NCBI RefSeq assembly: GCF_009674665.1
Contig: NZ_WKJD01000021.1
Location: forward strand, 310,001 to 374,000
Direction of reading: 5' to 3'
From: Agromyces kandeliae
GTDB lineage: Bacteria > Actinomycetota > Actinomycetes > Actinomycetales > Microbacteriaceae
Length of the DNA: 64,000 nt
Shown: positions 62,179 through 64,000 of the stretch, piece after piece
Layout of the letters: the number at the start of each line of letters is the position of its first letter
Numbering within the stretch: the first letter of the stretch is position 1
Notes under the pieces: model-generated
Told to the model about the DNA's origin: nothing
The model's input: only the letters and a program-made list of their open reading frames with translations
Databases searched by the model: none
Position numbers and translations under genes: made by a program

Positions 62179-64000
62179 TCAGTTCGCGGGGGCGGCGGCG
62201 GGCGCGGCCGACTGCTCCGCCGGGAAGATCACGCCGATCAGGTTCGACACCCACTGGATGAGGTCGGCGTCGCCCGGTGCCTCGCCGCCCGGTGTCGGGA
62301 ACGGCACGAGGATGACGTCGTTCTGCGGGAAGAGCTTCGCGCCGGGGTACATGCGCTCGAGCCGCACGCGGCGCGAGTCGGGGAGCTTCGCGGGGGCGAT
62401 CCGCAGCTTCGATCCCGTCGCGATGACGTCGGAGAGCCCGGCGAGCTGCGCCGTGCGGCGCAGCCGCGACACGGCGACGAGGTGCTCGACCGGTTCGGGC
62501 AGGTCGCCGTAGCGGTCGACGAGCTCCTCGACCACGAGGTCGATCTGGCCGTCCTTCGCGGCCGGGCCGCTCGCGGCCGAGAGCTTCTGGTAGGCCTCGA
62601 GGCGCAGCCGCTCGCTGTCGACGTAGTCCTCCGGGATGTGCGCGTCGACGGGCAGCTCCAGCCGCAGTTCCGTCTGCCCCTCGGCGACCTCGCCGCGGAA
62701 CGCGTTGACGGCCTCGCCGATCATGCGCAGGTAGAGGTCGAAGCCCACGCCCGCGATGTGCCCGGCCTGCTCGGCGCCGAGGAGGTTGCCGGCCCCGCGG
62801 ATCTCGAGGTCCTTCAGGGCCACCTGCATGCCGCTGCCGAGCTCGTTGTTGGCCGCGATCGTCGAGAGCCGGTCGTGCGCGGTCTCGGAGAGCGGCTTGG
62901 CCGGGTCGTACAGGAAGTAGGCGTAGGCCCGCTCGCGGCCGCGGCCGACCCGGCCGCGGAGCTGGTGCAGCTGCGAGAGACCGTACTTGTCGGCCCGGTC
63001 GATGATGATCGTGTTCGCATTGGAGATGTCGAGGCCGGTCTCGATGATGGTCGTCGAGACGAGCACGTCGAACTTGCGCTCCCAGAAGTCCCCGACGATC
63101 TGCTCGAGCACGTGCTCGTTGAGCTGGCCATGCGCGACCGCGATACGCGCCTCGGGCACGAGCTCGGCGAGCTGCGCCGCGACCCGGTTGATCGAGGACA
63201 CCCGGTTGTGCACGAAGAACACCTGACCCTCGCGGAGCATCTCGCGACGGATTGCGGCGGCGACCTGCTGGTCGGTGTAGGGACCGACGAACGTCAGGAT
63301 CGGGTGCCGGTCCTCGGGCGCCGTCGCGAGCGTCGACATCTCGCGGATGCCGGTCACGGCCATCTCGAGGGTGCGCGGGATCGGGGTCGCGCTCATCGCG
63401 AGGATGTCGACGTTGGTCTTCAGCTTCTTCAGCTGGTCCTTGTGCTCGACGCCGAAGCGCTGCTCCTCGTCGATGATCATGAGTCCGAGGTCCTTGAACG
63501 AGACCTTCTCGGTGAGGATCCGGTGCGTGCCGATGACCATGTCGACCGTGCCGTCCGCGAGACCGGCCACCGTCTCGCGGACCTCCTTGTCGGTCTGGAA
63601 GCGGCTGAGCGCGCGAACGTGCACGGGGAAGCCGGCGAACCGCTCGGAGAACGTCTCGACGTGCTGCCGAACCAGCAGCGTCGTCGGCACGAGCATCGCG
63701 ACCTGCTTGCCGTCCTGTATCGCCTTGAACGCGGCGCGCACCGCGACCTCGGTCTTGCCGAACCCGACGTCGCCCGCGAGCAGCCGATCCATGGGGATGG
63801 GCCGCTCCATGTCGGCCTTGACCTCGTCGATCGTCTGCAGCTGGTCGGGCGTCTCGGCGTAGGGGAAGGCCTCCTCCAGCTCGTGCTGCCACGGCGTGTC
63901 CTGGCCGAAGGCGTGCCCCTTGGCCGCCATCCGCGCCGAGTACAGCTTCACGAGTTCGACCGCGATGTCGCGCACGGCCTTGCGCGCGCGGCTCTTGGCC
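62179..64000 (-). CDS. mfd: Transcription-repair coupling factor Mfd, C-terminal part
   Basis: About 607 residues are visible and the frame stays open to the window end; the N-terminal half (UvrB-like region) lies outside. The visible part begins near the RNA polymerase-interacting domain, then the superfamily 2 translocase: [15 protein letters not shown], Walker [36 protein letters not shown] and motif [17 protein letters not shown]. The TRG motif and the D7 domain follow, ending in an Ala-rich tail. Mfd removes stalled RNA polymerase at lesions and recruits UvrA. Full length in this phylum is near 1,200 residues. Confidence 0.97.
   Translation of the reverse strand, partial: AKSRARKAVRDIAVELVKLYSARMAAKGHAFGQDTPWQHELEEAFPYAETPDQLQTIDEVKADMERPIPMDRLLAGDVGFGKTEVAVRAAFKAIQDGKQVAMLVPTTLLVRQHVETFSERFAGFPVHVRALSRFQTDKEVRETVAGLADGTVDMVIGTHRILTEKVSFKDLGLMIIDEEQRFGVEHKDQLKKLKTNVDILAMSATPIPRTLEMAVTGIREMSTLATAPEDRHPILTFVGPYTDQQVAAAIRREMLREGQVFFVHNRVSSINRVAAQLAELVPEARIAVAHGQLNEHVLEQIVGDFWERKFDVLVSTTIIETGLDISNANTIIIDRADKYGLSQLHQLRGRVGRGRERAYAYFLYDPAKPLSETAHDRLSTIAANNELGSGMQVALKDLEIRGAGNLLGAEQAGHIAGVGFDLYLRMIGEAVNAFRGEVAEGQTELRLELPVDAHIPEDYVDSERLRLEAYQKLSAASGPAAKDGQIDLVVEELVDRYGDLPEPVEHLVAVSRLRRTAQLAGLSDVIATGSKLRIAPAKLPDSRRVRLERMYPGAKLFPQNDVILVPFPTPGGEAPGDADLIQWVSNLIGVIFPAEQSAAPAAAPAN

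Overview
The window is chromosomal DNA of a high-GC actinobacterium, almost certainly a Microbacteriaceae; an Agromyces-like genus is my guess, not shown by the sequence. The family call rests on the DUF6264, DUF501, DUF4307, DUF4245 and DUF7882-type genes beside core genes in usual actinobacterial neighbourhoods: fba/ispH/xseAB/fumC, DUF4307-greA, eno-ftsB-DUF501-S8 protease-NDH-2, and mazG-nhaA-mfd. Codon use looks uniform. I see no insertion sequence, phage, integron, CRISPR array or rRNA. No gene-free stretch exceeds about 225 bases.

Layout. 1-12.4 kb: end of a drug exporter, a VWA/substrate-binding membrane protein, an FeS photolyase-like protein, a small zinc-ribbon gene coupled to a LON-domain gene, an Fpg/Nei glycosylase, a MarR regulator with a divergent small gene, an acyltransferase, dodecin, and an ECF sigma factor with a large membrane partner. 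12.6-23.9 kb: ABM protein, ychF, EamA exporter, a degenerate CHAT-like protein, methyltransferase, exonuclease, rmuC, VOC protein, MFS transporter, and two tandem class II fructose-bisphosphatases. 24-31 kb: fba, DUF6264, ispH, xseA, xseB, DUF4245, carbonic anhydrase, fumC. 31-42.5 kb: PIN-PhoH, PLP aminotransferase-fold protein, uppS, trhA/hemolysin III, DUF4307, greA, ilvA with an AI-2E transporter, a YcaQ-type glycosylase, htpX-lemA.

42.6-49.7 kb: an ABC-2 exporter, then a leftward cassette of four genes each overlapping the next by 4 bases (tetR, MFS transporter, alanine-racemase-fold PLP enzyme, FAD aldonolactone oxidase). Upstream of tetR lies a perfect 24-bp palindrome. A Ppx/GppA gene is divergent from it. 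49.7-64 kb: an unusual short-variable-arm tRNA-Leu(UAA), ndh, a secreted S8 protease coupled to DUF501 and ftsB, eno, a GT2 glycosyltransferase, hisS, a second ABC-2 exporter, mazG, nhaA with a possibly structured leader, and the 3' two-fifths or so of mfd, cut by the window end.

Functional themes: central carbon metabolism (two glpX, fba, eno, fumC, carbonic anhydrase), isoprenoid and cell-wall lipid supply (ispH, uppS), DNA repair (photolyase-like protein, Fpg/Nei, XseAB, YcaQ, RmuC, Mfd, MazG), division (ftsB) and envelope quality control (htpX, S8 protease). A recurring feature is a TANNNT box 6-9 bases before a start codon that lacks a Shine-Dalgarno, suggesting many leaderless mRNAs. 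The observations I rate highest are the tetR cassette with its operator, the class-I-shaped tRNA-Leu(UAA), the histidine-less CHAT protein and the shortened second GlpX.
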